Source: Achromobacter ruhlandii
Lineage (GTDB): Bacteria; Pseudomonadota; Gammaproteobacteria; Burkholderiales; Burkholderiaceae_B
Assembly: GCF_902859695.1 (NCBI RefSeq)
Contig: NZ_CADIJL010000007.1
Coordinates: 124,001-188,000 of the forward strand
Reading direction: 5' to 3'
Length of the DNA stretch: 64,000 nucleotides
Shown: positions 24,867 to 32,751 of the stretch, in pieces
Layout: each line of letters opens with the position of its first letter
Position numbering within the stretch: position 1 is the first letter of the stretch
Program-made: the position numbers and the translations under genes
Notes under the pieces: model-generated
Database searches by the model: none
What the model was told of the DNA's origin: nothing
The model's input: the letters and a program-made list of their open reading frames with translations, nothing else

Positions 24867-25925
24867 TTATCGCACCAGCGCGCGCAACGCCGCCAGGAAG
24901 TGATCGACGTCCTGCTCGTGCGTGGTGAACGACGTCACCAGCCGCGCCACGCCCGGGCCCCAGCGGTCGTGGTAGAAGCGAAAGCCCTGCGCCAGCAGGC
25001 CGTCAATGGTGGCGATCGGCAGCCGGCAGAACAGGATGTTGGCCTCGACCGGACCCTGGAGTTCAACGCCTGGCAGGTTCGCCATGCCCGCCGCCAGCCG
25101 CGCCGCCATGGCGTTGGCCTGGCGCGCGTTGCGCAGCCACAGATCGTCCGCCAGATAGGCTTCCATCTGCGCCGACAGCAGCCGCATCTTCGAAAACAGG
25201 TGGCCGCCGCGCTTGCGCCGGTAGGCCAGTTCCGCGGCGCGTCCGGGTTCGAACAGCACGATGGCCTCGGCGCCCAGCACGCCGTTCTTGGTGGCGCCGA
25301 ACGACAGCGCCGCGACGCCGGCCTTCCAGGTCATTTCCGCGGGCGTGCAGCCCAGGCTGACCAGGGCGTTGGCGAAGCGCGCGCCGTCCATGTGCAGGGG
25401 CAACCCGGCCTCGCGGCAGACGTCGCCGATGGCCGTGATCTCGTCGCGCGTGTAGACGCTGCCGGTTTCAGTGGCCTGGGTAATGCTGACGCAGGCGGGC
25501 GGCATCGAATGCACGTCGCCGGCCTTGCGGCGCGCTTCCACGGCGAGCTGGGCGGGGTCGAGCTTGGAGGCGGCGCCCTCCAGCAGCGCCAGGCGCGCGC
25601 CGCCGCTGTAGAACTGCGGCGCGCCGCATTCGTCGTTGGCGATGTGGCTGTGCGCATGGCACAGCACGCTGCCCCAGGGCGGCGTCAGCGCCGCCAGCGC
25701 CAGCGAATTGGCGGCGGTGCCGGTGGGCACCAGCAGCACGTCGACCTCGCGTTCGAAGATCTCGGCCAGGCGCCGTTCGACGCGCTGGGTGATGTCGTCG
25801 GCGCCATAGGCGGGGGCCTGTCCCTCATTGGCGCGCAGCAGCGCGGCCAGGATCTGGGGGCTGGCGCCGGCGGTGTTGTCGCTGGCGAAACCCTGTTGGG
25901 GCGAGGCGGCGGCGGGGGTGTCCAA
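24867..25925 (-). CDS. ltaE: Low-specificity L-threonine aldolase
   Basis: A 352-residue PLP-dependent fold-type I aldolase cleaving threonine or allo-threonine to glycine and acetaldehyde. The [13 protein letters not shown] opening, the [12 protein letters not shown] segment, the [11 protein letters not shown] aspartate and the PLP lysine Lys213 ([14 protein letters not shown]) are all present. The best start is a TTG with CGGAG seven bases upstream; no in-frame ATG gives the conserved N-terminus. The rare start suggests modest translation. Confidence 0.92.
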   Translation of the reverse strand: MDTPAAASPQQGFASDNTAGASPQILAALLRANEGQAPAYGADDITQRVERRLAEIFEREVDVLLVPTGTAANSLALAALTPPWGSVLCHAHSHIANDECGAPQFYSGGARLALLEGAASKLDPAQLAVEARRKAGDVHSMPPACVSITQATETGSVYTRDEITAIGDVCREAGLPLHMDGARFANALVSLGCTPAEMTWKAGVAALSFGATKNGVLGAEAIVLFEPGRAAELAYRRKRGGHLFSKMRLLSAQMEAYLADDLWLRNARQANAMAARLAAGMANLPGVELQGPVEANILFCRLPIATIDGLLAQGFRFYHDRWGPGVARLVTSFTTHEQDVDHFLAALRALVR

Positions 25926-26063
25926 TACGGGGCTCCGGTGAAGACAGACAGGTCCTCACTATGCCCGCCGGCGCCGGGCCGGGCTTGTAGAAAATTGCGC
26001 CTCGCTCCTACACTGGGGCGGACCCGGCGAGCCCGCGCCGGGCCGGTTTTCAAGGAGCGCATC

Positions 26064-26903
26064 ATGTGCCGCTGGCTGGCTTACACCGGGAGTCCCCTGC
26101 AAATGGAGAGCGTGCTGTTCAAGGCCACGCACTCGCTGATCGACCAGAGCCTGCATGCGCGCATGGGCGCCACCACCACCAATGGCGACGGTTTCGGCCT
26201 GGGCTGGTACGGCCGGCCGCCCGAGCCGCCGTTCCGCTACCGCAGCGTGCATCCGGCCTGGAACGACCGGAACCTGCGCGAGGCCGCGCGCGCCATCCAT
26301 TCGCCGCTGTTCGTGGCGCACATCCGCGCCGCCACCGACACGCCAGCCCAGGAAACCAACTGCCATCCGTTCCGCCATGGCAACTGGCTGTTCGTGCACA
26401 ACGGCGTGATCCGCGACTATCCGCTGCTGCGGCGCGACCTGATGCTGATGATCGCGCCGGCCTACTTCGGTTCACTGGAAGGGTCGACCGATTCCGAGGT
26501 GATGTTCCTGCTGGCGCTGACCTTCGGCCTGGAGGAAGACGCCTTGCCGGCGCTGGCGCGCATGGTCGGCGCGGTCGAGGAGACCGGCCGGCGCCACGGG
26601 GTGGCCCGGCCCATCAACATGACCGTGTGCGCGCTGGATGGCGAGCGCCTGATCGCGGTGCGCTATTCCAGCGAGCGCGATTCGCGCACGCTGTTCCACA
26701 ACACCTGCGTGCGGCACCTGCGCGAGCTTTATCCCGACGACCCGAAGGTCGCGGCGCTGGACGATGACGCATTCCTGTTGCTGTCCGAGCCGCTGAGCGA
26801 GATGCCGGGCGCCTGGGAAGAGGTGCCCGAATCCACCGCCATCATCGCGGGCCGGGGCCGCGTCGAGCACTATCCGTTCGTGCCGGTGCCGCCGGGCGCC
26901 TGA
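26064..26903 (+). CDS. Class II glutamine amidotransferase-like protein (YafJ type)
   Basis: 279 residues beginning MCRWLAYTG, so Cys2 becomes the N-terminal nucleophile after removal of methionine. Glutaminase motifs follow: TNGDGFGLGWYG, AHIRAATDTPAQETNCHPF and NWLFVHNGVI. There is no synthase domain, as in YafJ/EgtC-type stand-alone amidotransferases, and the amide-nitrogen acceptor is unknown. AAGGAGCGC precedes the ATG. The open frame extends far upstream through antisense of the aldolase gene, but only this start makes sense. The 3' end overlaps the convergent SDR gene by 34 bases. Confidence 0.92.
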   Translation: MCRWLAYTGSPLQMESVLFKATHSLIDQSLHARMGATTTNGDGFGLGWYGRPPEPPFRYRSVHPAWNDRNLREAARAIHSPLFVAHIRAATDTPAQETNCHPFRHGNWLFVHNGVIRDYPLLRRDLMLMIAPAYFGSLEGSTDSEVMFLLALTFGLEEDALPALARMVGAVEETGRRHGVARPINMTVCALDGERLIAVRYSSERDSRTLFHNTCVRHLRELYPDDPKVAALDDDAFLLLSEPLSEMPGAWEEVPESTAIIAGRGRVEHYPFVPVPPGA

Positions 26904-27706
26904 ATGCCATAGCGCGCCGCCGGCGTATTGCGCGACAGTTCCGGCCCCAGGGCCTGGCGCGCCGCTTCCAGGCGTTCCAGCAGCGCCGGGTCGGTCAGCG
27001 ACGGGATGGTGACGAACTCGCCCTGGTCCAGGCCCGCCAGGGCGCTGCGCACCATGTCGTCCGCGCTCATCACGATGGCGGACGGCAACTCGCTGGCCGG
27101 CTTGCCGGCCAGGTCCCAGAACTCGGTGCCGGTGGCGCCCGGCAGCACCGCCTGGACGCGCAGGCCCTTGTCCGCCAGTTCGTGGCGCAGCGACTGCGAG
27201 TAGGCCAGCACATAGGCCTTGCTGGCGCCGTAGACGCCGTTGAGCAGCTCGGGGTGCAGGCCGACGATCGACGCGATATTGATGATGGTGCCGCCGCCGC
27301 GGGCCACGAAGGCGGGCGCGGCCGCCATGGTCAGGTGGGTGAGGGCGCTGATGTTCAGGTCGATCATGGCCTGCATCTGGGCGGGATCGGATTGCAGCAG
27401 CGGGGCCACCGCGCCGATGCCGGCGTTGTTCACCAGCAGGGTCAGCGAGTCGTCCTCGCGCAGCGCTTGCGCCACGCGTTGCACGCCGTCGGCCCGCGAC
27501 AGGTCGGCTGGCAGCACGCGCACGTCACGGCCGGTCTCGGCGCGCAGTCGCGCGGCCAGGGTTTCCAGGCGTTCGACGTTGCGCGCCACCAGCGTCAGGT
27601 CGTGGCCGCGATGGGCCAGGTGGTGGGCGTAGCGCGCGCCGATGCCGGACGAGGCGCCGGTGACCAGGGCGCGGCCGGGGGATTTGCCAGACGGGGTGTT
27701 GCTCAT
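26870..27706 (-). CDS. Short-chain dehydrogenase/reductase
   Basis: A 278-residue classical SDR. The cofactor motif is TGASSGIG, NNAGIG follows beta4, and the catalytic triad includes Ser of IASIVGLH and YGASK (YxxxK). TLVARNVERLE suggests NADP(H) preference through an arginine after beta2. The ATG (MSNTPSGK) has TTTTGGAG upstream; a TTG four codons earlier is less likely. Divergent from a GlxA-type regulator 104 bases away, which is its probable regulator. Substrate unknown. Confidence 0.92.
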   Translation of the reverse strand: MSNTPSGKSPGRALVTGASSGIGARYAHHLAHRGHDLTLVARNVERLETLAARLRAETGRDVRVLPADLSRADGVQRVAQALREDDSLTLLVNNAGIGAVAPLLQSDPAQMQAMIDLNISALTHLTMAAAPAFVARGGGTIINIASIVGLHPELLNGVYGASKAYVLAYSQSLRHELADKGLRVQAVLPGATGTEFWDLAGKPASELPSAIVMSADDMVRSALAGLDQGEFVTIPSLTDPALLERLEAARQALGPELSRNTPAARYGIQAPGGTGTNG

Positions 27707-27810
27707 GAAGGACTCCAAAATGGGGACGGCGGGTAGTGCCGGTACGCTTGCAGAGTAGAACCGGGATGGAATATCCTCAATGACATAGAAACGTCTTTTC
27801 AGGACATGCG

Positions 27811-28764
27811 ATGAAAGCAGATGGTCCAGCCATGAAAACCATTGCGATCCTGTTGCACCCCGGCTTCCAGCTCATGAGCCTGGCGGCCAGCGCCGTCTTC
27901 GAGATGGCCAATCGCCAGAGCGGCGAACCGGCCTATCGCGTCGTCCTGGTGTCCGAGCACGGCGGCCCGGTGGCCAGTTCGCTGGGGTTTGCGCAGGACA
28001 CGCAGAAGCTGGGACGGCGCACATTCGACACGTTGATCGTCGCCGGCGACAACACCGGCGAGGGCGCGTCCGAGAGCCTGTTGCGCGCGCTGCGCGGCGC
28101 CAGCGAACGGGTCCGCCGTTGCGCCTCGATGTGCACCGGCGCGTTCGTGCTGGCGCAGGCGGGCCTGCTCGACGGCCGCCGCGCCACCACCCACTGGTTC
28201 TATGCGCGGCGCCTGCAGCGCGAGTATCCGCGGGTCAAGGTGGACGAGGACCGCATCTTCGTGGCCGACGGCCCGATCTGGACCTCGGCGGGCATGAGCG
28301 CCGGCATTGACCTGGCGCTGGCCATGGTGGAGGCGGACCTGGGGGCGGACATGGCGCGCGCGGTGGCGCGCAAGCTGGTGCTGACGCAACGCCGCGCGGG
28401 CGGACAGTCGCAGTATTCGGCGTTGCTGGAGCTGGATGCGAAGTCCGATCGGGTGCAGACGGCGCTGGCCTATGCCAAGGCCAACCTGAAGGCCGAATTG
28501 TCGGTGGACGAGCTGGCGCGCGCCGCGCACCTGAGCCCGCGCCAGTTCAGCCGTGTGTTCCGCCAGGAAACGGGCCAGTCTCCGGCCAAGGCGGTGGAAC
28601 ATCTGCGCCTGGAGGCGGCGCAGGACATGATGCAGTCCGGCCGCCACGCGGCCGAGGTGGTGGCGCGCGAAACCGGCTTTGGCGACCGCGACCGCATGCG
28701 CAAGGCTTTTCTGCGCGCGTTCGGCCAGTCGCCGCAGGCGATGCGGCGGTTGCTGCACGCCTGA
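27811..28764 (+). CDS. GlxA-type AraC-family regulator with DJ-1/PfpI domain
   Basis: 317 residues: an N-terminal DJ-1/PfpI class I amidotransferase-like domain (IAILLHPGFQLMSLAASAVFEM, with nucleophile-elbow RCASMCTGAFVLAQAGLLDG, THWFYAR and GPIWTSAGMSAGIDLAL) and a C-terminal AraC double helix-turn-helix (LSVDELARAAHLSPRQFSRVF, AAEVVARETGFGDRDRMRKAF). A second in-frame ATG seven codons in is also possible. Such proteins sense small nitrogenous or oxidised metabolites. Its head-to-head position with the SDR gene suggests it controls that gene. Confidence 0.92.
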   Translation: MKADGPAMKTIAILLHPGFQLMSLAASAVFEMANRQSGEPAYRVVLVSEHGGPVASSLGFAQDTQKLGRRTFDTLIVAGDNTGEGASESLLRALRGASERVRRCASMCTGAFVLAQAGLLDGRRATTHWFYARRLQREYPRVKVDEDRIFVADGPIWTSAGMSAGIDLALAMVEADLGADMARAVARKLVLTQRRAGGQSQYSALLELDAKSDRVQTALAYAKANLKAELSVDELARAAHLSPRQFSRVFRQETGQSPAKAVEHLRLEAAQDMMQSGRHAAEVVARETGFGDRDRMRKAFLRAFGQSPQAMRRLLHA

Positions 28765-28804
28765 CGACGGCGCCGCGCCGCGGGCCCGCGACGGGCCCGC
28801 CCGC

Positions 28805-29785
28805 TCAGTGCCCGGTGTGCAGCGCCGGGTTCAAGGTGCCCCAGGCGGCCGTGCGCACCAGCGTCTCGACCGCGCCGGTCTGCGAATTGCGGCGGAACAG
28901 CAGCCCGTGCTGTCCGGCCAGTTCCACGGCCTTGACCACCGCGCCCTCCGGCGTCAGCACGCGCGTGCCGGCGGTGATGTAGCAGCCCGCTTCCACCACG
29001 CAGTCGTCGCCCAGCGAAATGCCGATGCCGGAGTTGGCGCCCAGCAGGCAGCGCTTGCCAATGGCCACGACCTGCTTGCCGCCGCCTGACATGGTGCCCA
29101 TGATGGAGGCGCCGCCGCCGATGTCGGTGCCGTCGTCGACGATAACGCCGGCGCTGATGCGGCCCTCGACCATCGACGCGCCGAGCGTGCCGGCGTTGAA
29201 GTTGCAGAAGCCTTCGTGCAGCACGGTGGTGCCGGCCGCCAGGTGCGCGCCGAGCCGCACGCGCGCGGTGTCGGCGATGCGCACGCCAACGGGCACGACG
29301 TAGTCGGTCATGCGCGGGATCTTGTCGACGCCGCGGATTTCGAGGATCTGCCCGGTGGCGCGCAGTTGCCAGCGCAGCGCCTCGACCTGGTCGACGGCGC
29401 AAGGGCCGGCGGAGGTCCAGGCGACGTTGGCAAGCACGTTGAACAGGCCGTCGAGGTTGGCGCCGTGCGGCCGGATCAGCCGGTGGCTGAGCAGGTGCAG
29501 GCGCAGGTAGGCGTCGTGCGCGTCGGCGGGCGGCTGGTCGAGCGAGGCGATGGCGGTGCGCACGGCGACGATGTCGACCTTGCGCCGGGTGTCGCGTCCC
29601 AGCGAGGTGGGCACGTGCTCGCCGAGCGCGGCACGGGCTTCTTCGGGCGTGAGGTGCCGCGTGCCGCCCGCGGGCGTCTTGTCGGTCAGGGACGGGCGCG
29701 GATACCAGGTATCGAGGACGGTGCCGTCGGCGGCGATCGTGGCCAGGCCGTAGGCGATGGCGCTGTTTTGGAGGTGTTCTTGCAT
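28805..29785 (-). CDS. dapD: Tetrahydrodipicolinate N-succinyltransferase, Pseudomonas/actinobacterial-type DapD
   Basis: 326 residues of the longer DapD class seen in Pseudomonas and actinobacteria, not the ~273-residue E. coli/Burkholderia form. The left-handed beta-helix core reads MTDYVVPVGVRIADTARVRLGAHLAAGTTVLHEGFCNFNAG, then MVEGRISAGVIVDDGTDIGGG and GGGKQVVAIGKRCLLGANSGIGISLGD. The C-terminal RRNSQTGAVE is characteristic. It succinylates tetrahydrodipicolinate in lysine/diaminopimelate synthesis. The start at MQEHLQNSAIAYGLA is preferred; an upstream ATG adds MFPREALKKKQP. No other dap genes are near, and a PAL/NEST repeat block lies directly upstream. Confidence 0.9.
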   Translation of the reverse strand: MQEHLQNSAIAYGLATIAADGTVLDTWYPRPSLTDKTPAGGTRHLTPEEARAALGEHVPTSLGRDTRRKVDIVAVRTAIASLDQPPADAHDAYLRLHLLSHRLIRPHGANLDGLFNVLANVAWTSAGPCAVDQVEALRWQLRATGQILEIRGVDKIPRMTDYVVPVGVRIADTARVRLGAHLAAGTTVLHEGFCNFNAGTLGASMVEGRISAGVIVDDGTDIGGGASIMGTMSGGGKQVVAIGKRCLLGANSGIGISLGDDCVVEAGCYITAGTRVLTPEGAVVKAVELAGQHGLLFRRNSQTGAVETLVRTAAWGTLNPALHTGH

Positions 29786-29877
29786 GGGCTGTTTTTTTTT
29801 GAGGGCTTCTCTTGGGAACATTCTAGGCGATGGGGGCGGGTCTTTCTATTCGGGAGCGGGGGGGAGCTTCGTAGGTC

Positions 29878-30041
29878 GCCCCTCTGGCAGGCTGACCGAG
29901 CGGCGGGCGCCCACGATTGCGGTCCGGAGCGTTCGCTCCGGACTGCCCCGTCGTCATCCTCGTCCTCGCCTGCGGCGACTCCTTCGGATTCCCTCGGGCG
30001 CATCGAGGTTGCCCGCCGCTCGGTCAGCCTGCCAGAGGGGC
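29878..30041 (-). repeat. PAL element, copy A: conserved core in perfect 31-bp inverted arms
   Basis: The left arm 29878-29908 and right arm 30011-30041 are exact reverse complements over 31 of 31 bases. They enclose a 102-base core that, read on the minus strand, matches the cores of copies B and C (starting GATGCGCCCGAGGGAA and ending GACCGCAATCG) with a few short insertions. An internal perfect hairpin pairs 29922-29931 with 29934-29943. CGTAG/CTACG continues the pairing outside the arms after a four-base bulge. The arm sequence is unrelated to the arms of B and C apart from the inner GGGC. Confidence 0.93.
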
Positions 30042-30103
30042 TACGTGCGTCTGGGCTTGTCGCGCTGCTGCACCCCTGTGCGGAGAATGAAGCCTGCAGG
30101 GCT

Positions 30104-30137
30104 GCCCATTGCGGCCGCGCGGGCGGCCACAATGGGC
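30104..30137 (-). repeat. NEST element, copy 2 (minus orientation, next to PAL copy A)
   Basis: The outer stem GCCCATTG (30104-30111) pairs with CAATGGGC (30130-30137). Read on the minus strand the inner hairpin is GGCCGC-CCGC-GCGGCC, identical to copies 1 and 3. The sequence flanking the hairpin is less conserved than in the other copies. The hairpin is 62 bases from the PAL A arm. Confidence 0.82.
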
Positions 30138-30221
30138 GTCTGCGCATTTGAAGGCGAGGCGAGTGCGCTGGTGTTGAGTGGATTTCTATTGGGCCGCGCG
30201 TCAGGGGGGGTAGGGGCGGTG

Positions 30222-30276
30222 GTGGGCGGCGCGATGGATGTCATGTTGCGCGTGGCGAGTCTGCCGCGCCGCCCAC
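30222..30276. repeat. 12-bp inverted repeat between the two composites
   Basis: GTGGGCGGCGCG (30222-30233) is exactly inverted at 30265-30276 around a 31-base loop. The loop does not match the PAL core. Possibly a degenerate or different palindromic element. Confidence 0.6.
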
Positions 30277-30312
30277 AAACAGGTGTGGTGCGCGCAATCT
30301 CTCAGTTGTGCT

Positions 30313-30451
30313 CGACAGCGCCATCGCGACGACGCAAGACGCCGCGTAAGCCTCAAAAAGGCCGCCCGCGCGGCCGTTTGAGGCGGGCCCCGCAAGCCCC
30401 TCTCCCCCCACCCCTGATGGCCAACACCATGCCAAGCACTCCACTCGCCCC
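30313..30451 (+). repeat. NEST element, copy 3 (next to PAL copy B)
   Basis: The outer stem GCCTCAAA (30350-30357) pairs with TTTGAGGC (30377-30384). The inner stem GGCCGC (30360-30365) pairs with GCGGCC (30370-30375) around CCGC. GGGCCCCGCA follows, then a pyrimidine-rich tract, GATGG and ATGCCAAGCA, as in copy 4. The PAL B arm begins 94 bases after the hairpin. Confidence 0.88.
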
Positions 30452-30478
30452 AGAAGTCGTCACTAAGTCTCATCGTGA

Positions 30479-30638
30479 GCGGGTGGCGGGGTCGGCGGGG
30501 GATGGCGGGGCGTGTAGATGCGCCCGAGGGAAACCGTAGGGAGCCGAAGGCGGACGAGGTTGACGACGGGGAAGTCCGGAGCGAACGCTCCGGACCGCAA
30601 TCGTAGCCCCGTCATCCCCCGCCGACCCCGCCACCCGC
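30479..30638 (+). repeat. PAL element, copy B: conserved core in 33-bp inverted arms
   Basis: The arms at 30479-30511 and 30606-30638 are complementary at 32 of 33 positions, the exception being a G-T wobble. The 94-base core (30512-30605) differs from the copy C core at only four positions. The internal perfect hairpin pairs 30574-30583 with 30586-30595. The arms are G-rich and share only the inner GGGC with the arms of A and C. Confidence 0.93.
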
Positions 30639-30676
30639 GGCTCAAGAACTCAACAGAGCCGCATTAAATATGCCCG

Positions 30677-31807
30677 TTAAGCAAGTTCCTTCAACAACAA
30701 CTCCCAAAACTTCAAGCGCTGCTCCAATGTAGAAACCAAGATGTACTCATTCAATGTATGTGCGCCGTCTCCGTCGGCCCCGAGGCCATCCAGCGTCGGG
30801 ATCCCCATGGCCGAGGTGAAGTTGGCGTCGCTGCCGCCGCCGGTCATCGGCGCGTCTTCCAGCAGGAAGCCGGCGCGTTCCGCGTAGCCTTGCACCAGCG
30901 CCAGCAGCGCGGCGGCTTCCTCGGTCTTCACCATCGGCGGGCGGTTCAGTTCCACGTCGATGTCCAGTTCCACGTCCGGTCCCACCGCGCACAGCTCGCG
31001 CATGCGGCGCAGCACGTCTTCGGCCGCGCCCATGTCGGGCACGCGGAAGTCCACCACGCAGCGGCACAGCGCCGGCACGGTGTTGGTCACGGTGCCGCCG
31101 GCGATGGTGCCCACGCTCACGGTGATGCCGCGCTCGTAGTCCGTCATCGCCTCCAGCGCCAGCACCTGGTGCGCCATTTCGCGGATCGCGCTGCGGCCCT
31201 TCTCGTGCTGCATGCCGGCGTGGGCCGGGCGGCCCTTGACGTTCAGGTTGAGCATGCCGGTGCCCTTGCGCGCCGTCACGCACTTGCCGCCGTTGGGACG
31301 GGCCGGTTCGCACACCAGGGCGTACTTGGCATTGGCGGCGAAGCGTTCGATGTGCGCGCGCGAGGCATGGCTGCCGGTTTCCTCGTCGGGCACTACCAGG
31401 AAGTCCACCGGCAGTTGCGTCGCGCCGGGTCGGGCCACGCTGGCCAGCGCCGTCAGCGCCAGGTAGATGCCGGCCTTCATGTCGTAGCTGCCGGGGCCGT
31501 AGAGGCGGTCGCCGTCGATGCGCACCGGGTTCTCCAGCAGCGTGCCGACCGGATGCACCGTATCCATGTGCGCCAGGATCAGGATGCCGGGGCGGGTGTC
31601 GCCGGGGGCGCGGTTGGTGGCGTACAGCAGCGGGCCGGTGGCGGGGCCGAGGGAGGACAGTTCCACCGTCAGGCCGGCCGCGGCGGCGTAGTCGGCAATG
31701 ATGCGGGCCATCGCGGCGATGCCGTCGGGGAAGTTCGAAGGCGATTCGCATTGCAGCCAGCTCTGGATGCCGGCGACGAGTTGTTCAGTGCGGGAAGTGG
31801 AGGACAT
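30677..31807 (-). CDS. M20-family metallopeptidase (glutamate carboxypeptidase-like)
   Basis: A 376-residue M20 enzyme of the CPG2/ArgE-like type. Zinc ligands are visible as His80 and Asp82 in LAHMDTVHP, bridging Asp109 in GSYDMKAG and catalytic Glu142 followed by Glu143 in VPDEETGSH. The GRPAHAG dimerisation-domain histidine and GGGSDANFTS are present. No signal peptide, so cytoplasmic. It is the last gene of the minus-strand transporter operon, 33 bases after the hydrolase gene, and would release an amino acid from an imported peptide or N-acyl amino acid. Exact substrate not determinable. Confidence 0.93.
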   Translation of the reverse strand: MSSTSRTEQLVAGIQSWLQCESPSNFPDGIAAMARIIADYAAAAGLTVELSSLGPATGPLLYATNRAPGDTRPGILILAHMDTVHPVGTLLENPVRIDGDRLYGPGSYDMKAGIYLALTALASVARPGATQLPVDFLVVPDEETGSHASRAHIERFAANAKYALVCEPARPNGGKCVTARKGTGMLNLNVKGRPAHAGMQHEKGRSAIREMAHQVLALEAMTDYERGITVSVGTIAGGTVTNTVPALCRCVVDFRVPDMGAAEDVLRRMRELCAVGPDVELDIDVELNRPPMVKTEEAAALLALVQGYAERAGFLLEDAPMTGGGSDANFTSAMGIPTLDGLGADGDGAHTLNEYILVSTLEQRLKFWELLLKELA

Positions 31808-31840
31808 GGCGATTCTGCTAGCGGGAATGAAAGGGAACGT

Positions 31841-32746
31841 TCAGGCGACCTGCTGGCCGGCCAGGCGGGCCAGTTCGGCGTCGCTCGGCATGCCGCCCTC
31901 GAACCACAGGCTGGCGCAGACCGCGGACATGGCGCGGCCGTCGTGGCCGATGCCGGGCACCACCTGCAGCGTCCAGTTGAACGGCACGCCGCGGCGCTCG
32001 GCTTCCTTGCGGCCGGCCTCGAAATAGTTGTGGGCGCGGGCGAAGCGGTGCGGGCCCTGGCGCATGGCGGCCGGTTCCGACGGCAGGTTGGGATCGTCGG
32101 TGGCGATGTCCTGGTCGCCGGCCAGTATCGTCATCGGGTACGCCAGCAGCTTGACCAGGTGGTCCTCGGTCAGGCCGACGCCGTCCATGCCTTCGGGGAA
32201 GGGGTAGTCGAAGGTCGGCAGCGTGTACCAGCCCGGGTTGCCGGCAGCCACGGCCTTGAACGGCGCGTGCGACTGACTGCTCATGAGGCGGTGCACGAAC
32301 TGGCCGCCGGCCGAGTGGCCGAACAGGTAGACGTTCTGGCCGTCGGTGATCTCGGCCGCGATCATGTCGCGAATCACGTTGCCCACGAGCGCGTAGGTCC
32401 AGCCGTCAATGTGGCGCGGATTGCCGCCGGCCGAGAACACGCGGCCATTGTTGTAGCTTTCCACGCCCGGCCAGATCTCGTTGGAGAAGGTCAGCGCCAC
32501 GATCAGCAGCTTGTGCTTGTCGGCGGCCTCGACCCAGAAGTCGCGGTATTCGTCGCCGTTGCGCAGCACGCCATGCTGCACGATCACCACCGGCCGATCC
32601 GGGGTGTAGCCGTAGGGGCGGTAGGTCTGCAGCTTGAACGGGCGATCGGAATTGCGATCCTCGTCGATATAGGTGATGGCGTTGCGGCCGGCATGGCCCA
32701 TTTCGATGGCGATGCGGTCCACGTTGGACATGTCAGAGGGTTTCAT
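31841..32746 (-). CDS. Alpha/beta hydrolase (serine esterase type)
   Basis: A 301-residue alpha/beta hydrolase with nucleophile elbow GHSAGG (Ser145), the oxyanion-region VVIVQHGVLRNGDEYRDFW, an acid candidate in ILAGDQDIATDD and the C-terminal histidine in GIGHDGRAMS. The start chosen lies five bases after the upstream ABC gene; a second ATG five codons later is equally plausible and neither has a strong ribosome-binding site. It sits inside the peptide transporter operon, so an ester or amide form of the imported compound is a likely substrate, by inference. Confidence 0.88.
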   Translation of the reverse strand: MKPSDMSNVDRIAIEMGHAGRNAITYIDEDRNSDRPFKLQTYRPYGYTPDRPVVIVQHGVLRNGDEYRDFWVEAADKHKLLIVALTFSNEIWPGVESYNNGRVFSAGGNPRHIDGWTYALVGNVIRDMIAAEITDGQNVYLFGHSAGGQFVHRLMSSQSHAPFKAVAAGNPGWYTLPTFDYPFPEGMDGVGLTEDHLVKLLAYPMTILAGDQDIATDDPNLPSEPAAMRQGPHRFARAHNYFEAGRKEAERRGVPFNWTLQVVPGIGHDGRAMSAVCASLWFEGGMPSDAELARLAGQQVA

Positions 32747-32751
32747 GGCGT

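Larger units (their letters stand above)
29786..30676. other. 891-base intergenic repeat island upstream of dapD
   Basis: No gene is supported. The gap contains two PAL palindromes and two NEST hairpins arranged as two divergently oriented composites (PAL-NEST on the minus strand, NEST-PAL on the plus strand), plus a separate 12-bp inverted repeat between them. Any promoter for dapD must lie in or beyond this island. A GCGGCTC/GAGCCGC hairpin (30637-30661) follows the second palindrome. Confidence 0.8.

Noticed and set aside
24714..26063. Long open frame upstream of the amidotransferase, on the plus strand
   Set aside because: It is antisense to the threonine aldolase gene and stays open only because of high GC. 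The amidotransferase needs its N-terminal cysteine, so translation must start at 26064.
29878..30638. Insertion sequence or MITE with ordinary terminal inverted repeats
   Set aside because: The inverted arms are different in each copy, whereas IS/MITE ends are conserved between copies. No transposase gene and no obvious direct target duplication were found.
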